Part shown: one piece after another, positions 18,504-30,287 of the stretch
Layout: each line of letters opens with the position of its first letter
Position numbering within the stretch: position 1 is the first letter of the stretch
Assembly: GCA_007570785.1 (NCBI GenBank)
Contig: ML661900.1
Coordinates: forward strand, 2,887,126 to 2,951,125
Source of the DNA: Antilocapra americana
Taxonomy: Eukaryota > Chordata > Mammalia > Artiodactyla > Antilocapridae
Reading direction: 5' to 3'
DNA length: 64,000 nt
Notes under the pieces: model-generated
What the model saw: only the letters and a program-made list of their open reading frames with translations
Told to the model about the DNA's origin: nothing
Database searches by the model: none
Translations under genes and position numbers: made by a program

Positions 18504-19165
18504 GTAAAATACATGTAACATAAAATTGACCATTTTAGCCATTTGTTGCTGTTGTTCATTTGCTAAGTTGTGTCCAGCTCTTTGTGACCCCATGGACTGC
18601 AGCATGCCACGCTTCCCTATTCTTCACCATCTCCCAGAGTTTGCTCAAACTCCTGTCCGTTGAGTTGATGATGTCACCCAACCATCTCATCCTCTGTCGT
18701 CCCCTTCTCCTCCTGCTCTCAATCTTTCCCAGCATCAGGGTCTTTTCCAATGAGTCGGCTCTTTGCTTCAGGTGGGCAAAGTATTGGAGCTTCAGCATCA
18801 GTCCTCCCAATGGATCTTCAGCGTTGATTTGCCTTAGGATTGATTGGTTTGATCTCCTTGCTGTCCAAGGGACTCTCAAGAGTCTTCTCCAACACCACAG
18901 TTCAAAAGAATCAGTTCTTTGGCACTCAGCCTTCTTTATGGTCAAACTCTCACATCCATACATGACTACTGGAAAAACCATAGCTTCGACTATATGGATC
19001 TTTGTTGGCAAAGTGAATGATACTTTTAGCCATTTAAAAGTGTGCAATTCAGTGGCATTAAGTACATTCACAGTATCGTTCAGCCATCACTACTACCTGG
19101 TTCTAGGACTTTTGGAAACCACACAGTCTTAAAACAGTCCCTCCCCCTTTCTCCCCCACCTCCAG
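18504..19165 (-). mobile_element. L1 LINE 3' UTR, split by BovB
   Basis: Complement of an L1 3' UTR: cataaaattgaccattttag to the left of BovB, then aaaagtgtgcaattcagtgg, cattaagtacattcacagta and gttcagccatcactactacc to the right. Confidence 0.75.
18545..19023 (-). mobile_element. BovB LINE, 5'-truncated, nested in L1, perfect 12-bp target duplication
   Basis: Minus-strand translation (within 18556-19071) gives the BovB ORF2 C-terminus: the motifs [26 protein letters not shown] and [18 protein letters not shown], ending in a stop at the expected place. The RT core is absent, so the copy is dead on arrival. The 12-mer ttttagccattt at 18533-18544 and 19024-19035 is the target duplication. The plus-strand start gttgctgttgtt is the complement of the 3' tail. 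Confidence 0.95.
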
Positions 19166-19349
19166 ACAGTGGCTACCACTGTCTGCTTTCTGTCTCCATA
19201 GATTTGCTTTAAGTCAAGAAGACTGTTTTGATCTTTGCATTCCACTTAAAATGCAAATCACCACCAGAGGACCACAGTCTGCCTTTTTAATTTCATTCAC
19301 TTCAAGCAACAGTAGCCCCCCACCCTCCTCCATAGTTCAGAAACTGTGT

Positions 19350-19462
19350 TGTGGGGAAAACACTGACCTGGAAGCAGAAGACCTTGGTTGTAGCTCCTTC
19401 TGTCAAAGCTCTGTGACCTTGAGAGGGTCCCTGACTCTCTTGGGGCCTCAGCATCCCCAACT
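19350..19462 (-). mobile_element. MIR SINE fragment
   Basis: Antisense MIR order: gaccttggttgtagctcctt, gctctgtgaccttgagaggg and cttggggcctcagcatcccc. Confidence 0.6.
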
Positions 19463-21324
19463 TGAGTCACCAGGTTTGGACTCAGCTAGCATTTATTTTC
19501 CCAGGCCCTCTGCAGCTCTGATCTTCCAATGCAGCGGTGGAACTCTGCTACTCGGGCTGTGTGAGAAGGGAATCCGGGTGCTGGGTGCTAGGAGGAAGCC
19601 AAGAGCAGAGAGGAGACATTTCTGAGGGCTCCAGACCATGCCCACCTGGCCCACCATTTGACCCCAAGCCAGCTCAGTCCACGTCAGCTTCCTGGCTGGT
19701 CCAAAAATCCCAGCCACACACTGCAGGCTGGGCTCACCAGGCCCTGTCAGAAGGGGTGAGCCTCCTGGGGGCCTCAAGCAACAGCCTCCTGGGGCAGGCT
19801 GCGGCAAGATGGAGCAGGGTGGCAGGGGAGGCCCCAGGGGGACAGGGAGGGCCTGAGGTCAGGGTGGGAAGTGGCTGTGGAGCAGGATGCAGAGGCCTCA
19901 TCAAAGGCTCCCTGGGCTCTGCTTGCACCAATGCTCACGGGAGCTGGTCCTGGGTCTTTCCAGGACCAGGGCTTGGCGCCATCCATGTAAACAGGTGTCA
20001 GGGGATGAGATTTTAACCAAGGACCTGTAGTCACTTCTCCCGCCCTTCTCTAAAGGAAGAACTCCTTGTCTGTGGGCTCTCGGCCTCATGGATGTAATTG
20101 TGTCTCTTGTGTCATAAAGGGAGAAAGTCTGAGACACACAGGACAAGCTAGAAGAGACCAGACTGATTCTTTGGAGAAAGATGAGGAAGCCTCTGGAGTG
20201 GAGGCGGGAGGCTCTGGGAAGTCAGGGAGGCCCTCCAGGAAGGGGAGAGAAGGGTAAAGGAAGATAAGTACAGCTTTGGTTTGGGGGGAGCAGCGGAACA
20301 GAGGAAGAGAGGTTTGGGCAGTGACTGGAAGGACTGGGCTCATGATGAGAAATGTTTAGAAGAGATTAGGGGATGTTTTGTCATGTGATGTGTTGCATAA
20401 ACACCGCCTCCATGTCCCCATGAAACCACCACTGACGCTGAATGTTACACTTCAGTGCTTTGGCAGTGAGATTCATGTCTTTTCTTTTTCTTTTTAAATA
20501 ATGCATTGGCCTAGTGCCTTTGAGTTACTCAGGGCCAGCCATGTTTAGCAGGTCTCATCAGTGTTCCATTAGCTAAAATTTGGGTTCCCTGCTTCGTGGC
20601 TGCCTTCACCACCCGGTAAGCCTGTGGGCAGGGGAGTGCTGCAGAGGCACCTATCAGACTGCAGCTCTGTCTCCCAGCCCTGGGGGCTCCTGGGTGGGCA
20701 GCCCCATTCAGAGGACAATCTTTGAAATCGAGCCCTGACCCAGTCACCAACAGAGGCCCTTCTCTCACCCCTCCCAGCCCTCATTCTTCCCTGGGATGCC
20801 CACTGGCTGGGCTTCTGTCTCTTCTTCCAGCCTCCCTCGAACTCTGTAGAAAGGAGGCATCACCATCCTAGCCCCCCGTGACAGTCACAAGATTCCAGCC
20901 ACAGAAAGTGCTACTGGGCCCAGTGAGCTACAAACACTTGGTACAAAAAGCCTCTCCATTGGGAAGGCTCTGGAAATAGTACCGTGACCCAGGGAGGGTC
21001 TATGTACAACTCCTTGTCCATTCCTCTAGCTCTGGCCCTCGGTCCGTGGCAGTCTCTTGGAGAGCCCAACTCTAGGATGGAGGGAGATGAGGACTCTTCG
21101 CCTGGTTCCCAGTCCAGCCTCAGATTCTAGGTACCTTTATCTCCTCCTTCCCCTGTGGCCTCTGACCCATCTGTCACATGGTGGGTGCTGGGGAGGCCAA
21201 AGAGAATGGATGCAAAGTACAAGACTCCACATACACAAGACTCCAACCCTAGTCAGCACTCCCTCCATGGAGCAGGGCATCCCAGTCTAGAACTCAGGTG
21301 CACAAGAAGTATCACTGGCCTTTA
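19463..21324. other. single-copy block, no gene supported
   Basis: GC-rich at 19500-20000, mixed afterwards. Frames of up to 159 codons (19537-20016) are open mainly because of base composition. No repeat recognised apart from short pyrimidine runs near 20478. Splice-like AG/GT pairs exist but nothing selects one. Confidence 0.4.
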
Positions 21325-21475
21325 TCTTCTTTTATCTGTTTATTTCATTTTTGGCTGTCCTGGGTCTTCATTGTTGTATACAGGCTTTCTCTAGTTGTGG
21401 AGAATGGGGGCTACTCTCTAGCTGCTGTGTGCAGGCTTCTCATTGCAGTGGCTTCTCTTGTTGTAGAGCACCGGC
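21325..21475 (-). mobile_element. CHR-1 SINE, 3' part only
   Basis: Plus strand: tttatttcatttttggctgt, gggtcttcattgttgtatac, cttctcattgcagtggcttc, gttgtagagcaccggctc. The head is missing; the sequence switches abruptly to BovB. Confidence 0.85.
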
Positions 21476-21965
21476 TCACTTCACTTCACAGAGTCAAAAG
21501 CTTTAGCATAGTTAATGAAGTCAATGAAGCAGGAGTAGATGTTTTTCTGGAATTCTCTTGCTTTTTCTATGATCCAGTGGATGTTGGCAATTTGGTCTCG
21601 GGTTCCTCTACCTTTTCTAAACCTAGCTTGTACATCTGGAAGTTCTCGGTTCACATGCTATTGAAGCCTAGCTTGAAGGATTTTGATTAAAACCTTCCTA
21701 GCATGGGAAATGAGCACAATTGTCTGGTAGTCTGAGCATTCTTTAGCATTGTCTTCCTTTGGGACTGGAATGAAAACTGACTTTTTCCTGTCCTGTGGCC
21801 ACTGCTGGGTTTTCCAAATTTGCTGGCATATTGAGTCCAGCACTTTCACAGCATCATCTTTTAGGATTTGAAATAGCTCAGCTGGAATTCCATCATTTCC
21901 ACTACTGGTTCATAATGATGCTTAGTAAGGCCCACTTGACTTCATACTCCAGCAGGCCTGACTCT
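21476..21965 (-). mobile_element. BovB LINE, internal reverse-transcriptase segment
   Basis: Minus strand encodes an internal part of the BovB RT: PKEDNAKECSDYQTIVLISH, followed by ARKVLIKILQARLQ and, in broken frames, the region normally read as NREL..QAGFRKGRGTRDQIANIHW. The finger/palm entry is present but frames are shifted. Neither the 3' end of the LINE nor its tail is present, unusual for a normal insertion, so the piece was probably cut by later rearrangement. Confidence 0.9.
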
Positions 21966-22880
21966 GTTCTGTGGTCTTATACAAAGTCAGGGGGGTTGAG
22001 GTGTAGGGAGACACTGTGTCTTTAGTCATCTTCCCACCCAGATTACTGCTGAGATGTCCCTCTTATCTGTTCTGTGGCCCAGGATGGTCCTAGGCCAACT
22101 AGGGAGCTGTTCTCTCTGCTGATGAGGGGCAGGAGGTGTTGTGGGAGAGGGCCCGGTATCCCCCGCTTCCTCCACGCTACTGTAATCTCCCCCACAGGCA
22201 GTGCGGTCCAGAGTGCACTCCCAGCTAGGATGAGGGGGAAGGAAAGGAGAGAAAACCAGAGGTTAGTATTTCCAAATCACTCCTGTCACAAGCATCCATA
22301 TGTCTGAACATAAACGTTTCACTGGGCTGTCCTTGTGCCTCACCAAGTTGGCCTGGGCCATGGGAGGGAGAGAAGGCGCTTAGAAAGGGCCAAGTTCCTG
22401 CTGGGGAGGGAGCGATGAGGAAGCTCCCAGGGCGCGTCAGGATGGTGTACTTTCCATTCATGCTTTGAAGCCAATTAGTGGAAAGAGGTAATGGGACTTC
22501 ACAGCGGGGCTCCTTAGCCATATGGCTCAGAGCCTCCCTGGGTGCACCCAGCAAAGCTTTTGGAAAACTCTAAGAGTGATAGATGTGTTCAGTGACATTC
22601 AGGAAATTATGCAGACCTGCTCACTCCTAGGCCTGGGGCCCTGATTCATGAAGGGCATCGGGAGGGCAGGGACTGGGAAGGGGGGGCAAATTTGGATTAG
22701 TGATTGCAGCCATGTATCCTGCCAGCCGGCTCTGGACTCAGAGGCCCTTTAAATAAAACAGATGACAGATGTGTTTCTAGAGTTTCTCCCAGCCCGGAGC
22801 TGCCTTGCACAGAGAGTTGGGGGAGGATCGGCACTGGACTCGGTGTTAGAGGATGCGGAATGGAACCTGCTCTCACATGT
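21966..22880. other. single-copy block, no gene supported
   Basis: No repeat recognised. Around 22440-22520 there is a TAAT-type core (agccaattagtggaaagagg) in otherwise GC-richer sequence. Short frames only. Confidence 0.4.
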
Positions 22881-22992
22881 CTGGGCAGGTCACTTCTCCT
22901 TTCTGAACCACAGGTTGCTGATTATGAAATGGGGGTGAAACCACCTCTCCCAGCGATTCAGATTAAATGCGTCCCGGCATGTAAATTCCCCT
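22881..22992 (-). mobile_element. MIR SINE fragment
   Basis: Antisense MIR: gggcaggtcacttctccttt, cacaggttgctgattatgaa then atgggggtgaaaccacctct. Confidence 0.6.
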
Positions 22993-23039
22993 GACCAGTG
23001 TCTGGTGCAGATGTAAAAGCTGAATATATGTTGGCTGGC

Positions 23040-23740
23040 CACTTTCCTCCTCACTGCCCTGGGCAAAATGAAAACATTTTGAAATAAAGACACCAGCAAA
23101 AAGCATTGGCAAAAGGAGGAAACAATGACCCACTCACCTCCAGGGAGGTGTCCTGGAGGAGGCAGGGTTGAGCCTGGAAAACAGTAGGACTTGAGGGTGA
23201 AGAGATGGGAGATGGCAATCCAGTGTGCAAAGCAGCCAGGCGAAGGCAGGAAACTGGTTCAGGGAATAAGACTCCTTGGGCTTTGTGCAAGAGGATGAAA
23301 TGACAAGTCAGTAGGTGACAGGGGAGCTATGGAAGATTTTCAAGGAGATGAAGAGCAGGCCGTGATCTGTGTGCTAGAAGCCCAGATCTAATGACCCCAT
23401 GGAGAGAAGACTGGAGGAGGTGAGACCGGAGGCAGAAAAATTCAGGGGGAGGGGATGGGTAAGCATAGGAGGGAGGAATCAAAAGATGTTGTGATGATAG
23501 AATTAATAGGTCTTATTAAGCAGTGACCTTGGCAGGTGAGAATGGAGTGGCGGTGGTCTAGGAGGATACCCAAGCAGCTGGCCAGGAAGTTTATAGGGGC
23601 TGGAGGTGTGATATAGATTGGATACAGGAGACAGAGAGCAGGCAGGAGCAAGGTGATGGGTCTATATCAGAACAAGGTGAGTTTGAGGAGGCAGCGGGCC
23701 ATACAGACAATTAACCAGTAGGATGTGTGGGTCTGAATCC
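23040..23740 (-). mobile_element. L2 LINE, antisense
   Basis: Diverged L2 in antisense: gaggtgtcctggaggaggca, caagagatgggagatggcaa-like purine text, gaggatacccaagcagctgg and agaacaaggtgagtttgagg. The same kind of tract appears at 38.5-39.2 kb and at 62.3-64.0 kb. Confidence 0.5.
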
Positions 23741-23788
23741 CAGGGATGTATTGCAGCTACTCTTTAGAAGTCCCCCCCCCCACCAAGT

Positions 23789-23997
23789 CTGTGCATGCTA
23801 AGTCACTTCAGTCATGTCCAATTATGGACTGTAGGCCACCAGGCTCCACGGTCCATGGGGTTCTCCAGCCAAGAATACTGGAGTGGGTTGCATGCCCTCC
23901 TCCAGGGCATCTTCCCAACCCAGGGATCAAACCCTGTGCAATCCCACATCTCTTACAATTCCTGCATTGGCAGGCAGGTTCTTTACCATTCGCGCCA
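23789..23997 (-). mobile_element. Bov-tA SINE, perfect 10-bp target duplication
   Basis: Plus strand from tail (gctaagtcacttcagtcatg) to head complement (ttaccattcgcgcca). The 10-mer cccaccaagt occurs at 23779-23788 and 23998-24007. Confidence 0.94.
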
Positions 23998-24007
23998 CCC
24001 ACCAAGT

Positions 24008-25231
24008 TTAGGATACCAATAAATGGGCATCCCACTCCTTGATCTTGGCAGTGGAAGGGCAGCCCAGGCCAAATGCTGTGTGACCTAACTCAATTATGTC
24101 CCCTCTCCTCCCATGCTGGGTGCTCAGCTAGACCCAGGACAGAGGATCTCTGAAGGGTGGACTCTGCAATTTCCTCCCTTCTGTTCTATCCCAAGGTCTG
24201 GGCACTGTGGCTCTGCTCCCCTGGGATGCTGTACCCTCTCCCCACCAGCATTTCTGAGCTGGAAGCAGAGAATGTCCTCTAGGATGGCTGCCTAGGGTTT
24301 GGACCCCACACATCCTGATTTTTTTAAAAAACTTTTTTTAAGTCTTGCACTTTCAAATCTCAATTTCCTCCTCATTTCCATTAAACAAAAATTTAAAAAG
24401 CTATTTAAAGATAAATTCAATATTCTTTATCAGATCCAATCATTAAAAATGGGATTAGATGTTTTATTTCCAATGCTCCCTGTTGGAGTGAGCTATGTAA
24501 AGACAGCTCAGGAGGCCGAGACAAGGGGGGTTATTTGGGCTTTCACTGGTGTTACTGAATTAAGCAGGATGTTCTCTGGGAAACAGTGTAGGTCAACATT
24601 TGTAATTTGGGATTTCATTGAGGAGAGTACCTGGGAAATTACCACGAACTGGGCAACTGATTCAGAGAATGATTAGGTATTCTAACCACACACTTCCTCT
24701 CTCCTCAGATTTTATAATCCTCATCCAACAACCTCTAACTGAGCATCTCCTTATATGTCAAAGATTGTGCCTTGTGCCAGGCTTTGGAGACACAAGCAGG
24801 ATCCCCTGTGGATGACCCCTAGACCTCAGGGACCTAAGGGTACTGAGAGTAATCCAATCCCGTGCCACCTAAGCCAATCAGGGCAGAGCATAGCCCCAGC
24901 CACAGTGATTGGGTCAGAAGAGAGTCCTTGACCTTAAGTATTATAGTCAAGGTGAACAGGACTTTTGTTCAGTGGTCAAAGTAAGAGGAGCTTTCTTCTG
25001 GATGTTTCAGAGGATAGAGGTGAGACCCAATACAATCAGAGTCATTTTGTAATCTTGAAGGATACTGGACAGAGAAGGAAACAGTTACAAAGAGGAGAGC
25101 AGAGCCCAGTGAACGTAAAGAGCCAGAGCCAGGACCTGATCAAACCATGGTTTGATGACTGAAGCCTGACCAATTACCAGCCTATACATTCCTTCTGTTT
25201 AAACCAATCTGTAGAGAAGAGAGTTCTAAGT
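24008..25231. other. no gene or repeat recognised
   Basis: Single-copy-looking; AT-rich at 24310-24480. A 125-codon plus-strand frame (24299-24676) spans AT-rich DNA and has no recognisable domain; I do not regard it as coding. Confidence 0.4.
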
Positions 25232-25440
25232 GAAGTGACCACATAATAGGTGCTTACTATTTACATGAACTAATCTAATTTAGTCCTCACAGCAACTCTT
25301 TAATGTAGAGACCGGCAGCCCCATTTTACAGACGAAAATACTGATACCAGTGACTAAGTGACTTCCCGAGGTCACCCCATTGGTGAGGCAGGTGGTATTC
25401 CTATCCGAGAAGTTGGACTCCAAAATCTATTTTCTGCAAA
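25232..25440 (+). mobile_element. MIR SINE
   Basis: Sense MIR: taggtgcttactatttacat, tttagtcctcacagcaactc, cccattttacagacgaaaat and agtgacttcccgaggtcacc. Confidence 0.8.
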
Positions 25441-25620
25441 ACAAGACTGACTGCTGTGTTGGCATGGTGGACATGTCCTCAAATTCTTCTTGTTTATGGA
25501 TCCTTCTAGGACTGTTTTTCTGGTGTTGTTTTCAGAACTAGAGAATGGGTCAAGTTTCTTGGCCTGTTTGACAAAAGACAAAAGGGAAACAGAGGAGAGG
25601 TCTTGAGATATAGCTCCCAG

Positions 25621-25847
25621 CGTGTGTGCTTGCTAAGTGGCTTCAGTCGTGTCCGACTCTGTGACCCCATGGACTGTAGGCCTCCAGGCTCCTCTGTCCA
25701 AGGGATTCTTCAGGCAAGAGTACTGGAGTGGGTTGCCATGCCCTCCTCCATGAGGATCTTCCGGACCCAGGATCCAAACCAGTGCCTCTTACGTCTCCTG
25801 CATTGGCAGGCAGGTTCTTCACCATTAGCACCATCTGGGAAGCCCAC
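25621..25847 (-). mobile_element. Bov-tA SINE
   Basis: Plus strand from tail (gtggcttcagtcgtgtccga) to head complement (ccatctgggaagccc). The flanks agctcccag (25612-25620) and agcccccag (25848-25856) differ at one base and are the likely target duplication. Confidence 0.93.
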
Positions 25848-26475
25848 AGCCCCCAGACCCTTGCAGATAAGGGAAGGCTTCAGAAAGTGTAGAATTGAAA
25901 AGCTAGGACCGTGATTAGCTACATCACTAGAGGCAGGGGATCCAGCTGGTCTCTGGGTAGAAAAATAGAAATCAGAGCTTCGTAGATAAAATGTCTATTC
26001 CTTATCATGCAGACAGGCTTTCGGCAATGATGAACCTCCTCATTTGTGCTCACAGAGCAGGCTTGACATTTATATAGATTAATTTCAGCTTGACATTTTG
26101 ACCAAAGGAACTATTAGCCCCTCCTCTCCCTGGGGGAAAACAGCTTGTGGGGCCTGACCGGTAGGTGACCCCATCAAGCTGTTCCAGTCCCTTCTCTAGC
26201 TCAACATCTGGCTGGATATGGATGGCTTCTCCATGGCTCCCAGGAGTCACAGCCAACGGGAAGCAAGGTCGTTCTTTCCTAGGCTCATTTTTCATGCTGC
26301 CTGGTTTTGCTGCAGATGCAATCAAAGCTAAATCTCAATTTGTTGAGCAGGAGGGGCAGCTGGTACCCGGCCAGCACCTGGACTGTGAGATAAACCTCCC
26401 CACAGCCTGTGGAAGCCAAAATCAAGATTTAAAAGGGAAGAACTCGATTTTGTTGACAATTGCTTTATGATTCAT
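25848..26475. other. no gene or repeat recognised
   Basis: Single-copy-looking; overlapping frames of 91 and 101 codons have no recognisable features. Confidence 0.4.
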
Positions 26476-26697
26476 TTAGTAAAATTCTTTCCCTTTGTAT
26501 AGAGCTATGTGCTTTCACTGTGATGGTCCTCGGATCCTCTCTACAGCCCTGCAAGAGGGCAGACTTGGGTCATTATCCTCATTTCACTCAAAGCCCAGAG
26601 AGGTCAGTTCAGTTGCCCCAAGTTGCACAGCTGGCTGGTGCTTTCAGCCCCTGAAAACTAAGTGCTCTTTTTACTCTACTACACTACTTCTTTCAGG
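26476..26697 (+). mobile_element. MIR SINE
   Basis: Sense MIR in order: ttgtatagagctatgtgctt, ctacagccctgcaagagggc, tcattatcctcatttcactc, cccagagaggtcagttcagt and aagttgcacagctggctggt. Confidence 0.7.
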
Positions 26698-27139
26698 CAA
26701 ATCTAGAGGGAAACTTAAAAAATCCACAGAACTCAAACTTTAACATTTTGAACCACCTGTCCCTTCTACTGCTGACCGCACACCCTCTAGGCCGTCTTGC
26801 TGCCCACCCGTTCTCCCTGCTGCTGTTCCTCCCTCTGTGTTCTCACTGAGCCCTTCTTATTCAACCAGGCAGCATGCTGTGGAGCAGAGTTCCTCCACAG
26901 GATACCGCTGGCCTTTGGAACAACTCTTCATTTTACAGCGCTGTCCCGTAGGACATTAGCTTTCCTGGGTCCCGGCTACTAAACTCCAGTAGTTCCTCTC
27001 CATTCTTTACCCTCTCTACCCACCAAAACACTCCAGACATTTCCAAATTTCCTGGGGTGGGAGTAGGGACTGGGTGGAGAGGAGGGAGCAGTACAAGCCC
27101 TGACTGAAAACATGGATTTTGGAATATTAATAGCTGAGG
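26698..27139. other. no gene or repeat recognised
   Basis: Single-copy-looking, with a pyrimidine-rich stretch near 26800-26850. Confidence 0.4.
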
Positions 27140-27290
27140 ATTCAAACCTCCCCTCTGCTCTTCCTAGCAGAGTGAATTTGGAGGCCTGGCTTCCTGATCT
27201 GGAAATTTACCCCAGAGAGTAATCATCAAGATGAAATGAGATAATGGACCAAATGCACAAAGCTCTCTGCCAACATGAGATGTTTTTGTT
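27140..27290 (-). mobile_element. MIR SINE
   Basis: Antisense MIR: ctgaggattcaaacctcccc, cctggcttcctgatctggaa and gatgaaatgagataatggac. Confidence 0.6.
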
Positions 27291-27417
27291 AAGGGACATA
27301 AAATAACAGTGAAGTCTTGTCCCTTTAAGACTCAGGCCTGCTGTGTACACAGTAGGTGCTAAGCTAATGTGACCTCCTTCTGCACGCTCAGCACCTACCT
27401 CAGCAACCACATCAATA

Positions 27418-27562
27418 ATAGTCACTAACATTTATTGGCTGCTCTTTGTGTGTAAGGCAGTGAACAAAGTACTTGACACACCTTTTAATTCCCACAACAA
27501 ACTTATGAAGTAGGTACATTATTGTCCCCTTCTTACAAATGAAGGGACTGAGAGCCGTGGAG
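27418..27562 (+). mobile_element. MIR SINE
   Basis: Sense MIR: atagtcactaacatttattg, gtgaacaaagtacttgacac, ttcccacaacaaacttatga and gtaggtacattattgtcccc. Confidence 0.75.
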
Positions 27563-27740
27563 CAGAGGTTGGCAAACTACAGTCAATGGACCAAATCTGA
27601 TCAGCCCGTGCCTGTTTTTCTGTAACACAGACAGTTTCATTCATTTATATATTGTCAACAGTTGCTGCTTTATTAATTGCTTACAACAGAGACTGTGTAT
27701 GGCCTGTAAAGCCTAAAATATTTATAATCATTAGACAATG
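27563..27740. mobile_element. hAT (Charlie) MITE fossil
   Basis: Contains gaggttggcaaactacagtc at one end and ggcctgtaaagcctaaaata at the other, the two ends of a widespread short hAT element (consensus ends near ggtcggcaaactttttctgt). Middle is diverged. Exact family uncertain. Confidence 0.5.
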
Positions 27741-27785
27741 AACACATAAAATGTATTTTAAATGGATTATGCCATGTATGTTTAT

Positions 27786-28640
27786 GGCTGGTAAAGTGTA
27801 CACAACCTGAAATTTACCATCTTAATTATTTTTAAGTGTACCATTCTGTGGCATTAAGTACATTCATGATGTTATACATTCACTACCATCCATCTCCAGA
27901 ACTGTCTCCTCTTCTGCAAGTAAGACTCTGCACCCATTAAAAAATGACTCTCCAGCGCCCCTCCCCTCAGCCCCTGGAAACCGCCACTTTGCTTTCCATC
28001 TCTATGACTTTACCTATTCTAGGTACTTCACATAAGTGGAATATAGCATTTATCCTTTTATGCCTGGCTTCTTTTACTTAGCCTAATGTTTTCAAGGCTC
28101 ACCCAACTTATAGCATGTATTTGTTCTTGACAAGATAACATACGAATAGAACATAAAATTCAAAAGATGCAAAAGGACATAGAATGAAGAAAAACGTCTT
28201 CTGTTCCCGTCCCTTCCACGCCTCTGATCCCCTCCCAGGAGACAGACAAGTGCTGTAACTGAATTCTTATGCATCCCTTCTGAGAGTCAGTGCATATCCA
28301 GCAATACACTTACATAACATTAGCAAATGTATTTTCACACAAATATTAGGAAACCAAGCACATCGTTCCTGCAACTCGCTGGCATTCTTAACAATAGGTC
28401 TTGGAGGTTGTCTCATATTATTAGGGCTGCCTCCTTCTTTTCAACCACTGCATGGAATTTTACTCTGTAAATATAACTTTCACTATTGAATGTTTTACTT
28501 ATCTGGTCCCTATTAGTGGATGTTTAGAGTTTTTAAAAAATCTTTTTCAGTATCGGGGTGCTACAATGAATATCTTTGTAATATTTTTAAGTGAGCTTTC
28601 AAATTTAATGTACTAGAAGATGGAAGGAAGTATTTTTCCT
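27786..28640 (-). mobile_element. L1 LINE 3' UTR remnant(s), antisense
   Basis: First part is complement of an L1 3' UTR (aagtgtaccattctgtggca, attcactaccatccatctcc, ttcacataagtggaatatag); second part from about 28120 is a more diverged L1 tail (catggaattttactctgtaa; ctacaatgaatatctttgta). They may be two insertions. Confidence 0.7.
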
Positions 28641-28872
28641 ATCTACCCGATTCTAGGTCTGTTGGGGAAATTTATGCTACCTGGAGAACTCTATTTGGCT
28701 AGGGGATACAGGAGTGCTTGAATCCTATTGTGTTCTAATTGCTCTCTCACTTCTCATATGGCCCTACAGGAGATGTAGAAAAAAGATGAGCATCACTTCT
28801 TTCTTGAGGGGTCGAAAGCCAAGGCCATGCTCTCCGGAGGATGCCTAAGAGGGCTCTTGCTTCCACTCTCCC

Positions 28873-29078
28873 AGGGTTTCTCCACCTCAGCTATGACATT
28901 CCAGACTGGGTGGAACTTTGTTGTGAGGCAATCCCGTGCGTTGTAGAATGCAGTGTAGCAGCATCCCTGGCTCCTACCCACTAAATGCCAACAGCACCCT
29001 CCCCAGAGTTGTGACAATTCAAAACATCCAGACATGGCCACATGTCTCCTGGTTGAAACCCACTGCTCTAACCCAACA
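28873..29078. mobile_element. hAT (Charlie) MITE, MER20-like
   Basis: Text in consensus order: gggtttctccacctcagcta, actttgttgtgaggcaatcc, gtagcagcatccctggctcc, tacccactaaatgccaacag and gacatggccacatgtctcct, ending gttgaaacccactgctct. Full-length-looking, about 200 bases. Confidence 0.65.
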
Positions 29079-29744
29079 CACCTGAGAATTGCACTGCCCT
29101 CAGAAGGCATGTGTGGCAGGAGATCAAGGCAACAGGATAGGTCTGGCCTAGAATAGGAATGGGAGCGAGATGACCAGGCCAACCAGGGTCAGTCTGTCCT
29201 GGGAAGGGAGACCCACGGAGGCAGAGGAATCCTCATGTGCCTTGTCCAAGTGCAGAATCTTTTTGTGGTAATGACCCTGCCCACTGGTAAACATGACCTC
29301 ATGGCACCTTGGAATCCAATCAACCGTATTAGTGACTTCTTGCAGAAAGAGTGGGTTGAGAAGCTGGGATCTTGAGGCTATTATTCTACATATTCATGGA
29401 GTAAGCTTTGCTCAGTGTGTCCAGTATCCTGGCTCTATGACAGTTAGTGAATGTGAAAACCAGATTTTCAAGGTTTTGAACATGGAAACCCAAAACTCAG
29501 AAGGAATCTCTGAGTTTATCTGGATGATATTCCTATCCTCCCAAGTCTGTGAGTTACTTGGAGATTGTGTCTTACTTATGAGTGGTCACCACCAGGCCGT
29601 TGTCCACTTGTGGGCTGAATGAAGGAAGTTAAAAGGCACAAATACTCCTTTCCCCAACACACGTGTCCTCTCTCTTCCTTCTGACCTCGTTTACCCTTCA
29701 GGGTCTATAGATCTTTTTCCTGGAGCCCCAGGGGTCTTGCTCAG
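29079..29744. other. no gene or repeat recognised
   Basis: Single-copy-looking. A 109-codon plus-strand frame (29293-29622) has no recognisable feature. Confidence 0.4.
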
Positions 29745-30196
29745 AGTCATTTTTTTCAGATGTAATGGACATATAACATGTTATTAATTTCTGGTACATA
29801 ACATAATAATTAAATATTTGTATATATTGTGAAATGATCACAGTAAGTCTAATTAACATCTGTCACCATACACAATTACCATTTTTCTTCTTATGATGAG
29901 AACTTTCAAGATCTACTCTTAGTGAATTTCAAATATTCAATACAATATTATTAATTATAGTTGCACTACTATACATTATATACACAGGAATTATTTATTT
30001 TATGACTAAAAGTTTGTACCTTTAATCCACTTTCACCATTTCATCCTTTCTCCACCCTCCACCACTGGTAACCATCAATCTATTCTCTGTATCTATGAGT
30101 TTGCTGTTGTTTTTGTTTTTTAAAATAGATTCCACATATAAGGGAGATTATATGGTATTTGTCTTTCTCTGTCTTATTTCACTCAACATAATGACC

Positions 30197-30287
30197 TGCA
30201 GAATCCCAGGGACAGAGGAGCCTGGTGGGCTGCCATCTATGGGATCACACAGAGTCGGACACGACTGAAGCAACTTAGCAGTAGCAG
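30197..30287 (+). mobile_element. Bov-A SINE, 5'-truncated, nested in L1
   Basis: Only the last 90 bases: gaatcccagggacagaggag, ggtgggctgccatctatggg, agtcggacacgactgaagca and an AGC/AGT-rich tail. tgacct-type flanks on both sides (aatgacctgcag; cagtgacctcaaa) indicate a short target duplication. Confidence 0.88.

Noticed and set aside
18556..19132. Long overlapping frames on both strands (171 and 190 codons)
   Set aside because: The minus frame is the BovB ORF2 C-terminus; the plus frame is its shadow. The copy is 5'-truncated and lacks the catalytic core.
19537..20016. 159-codon plus-strand frame
   Set aside because: Same reason: open because of GC-rich composition; no recognisable protein feature.
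24299..24676. 125-codon plus-strand frame
   Set aside because: AT-rich, Lys/Phe/Leu-rich start; no domain or usable gene context.
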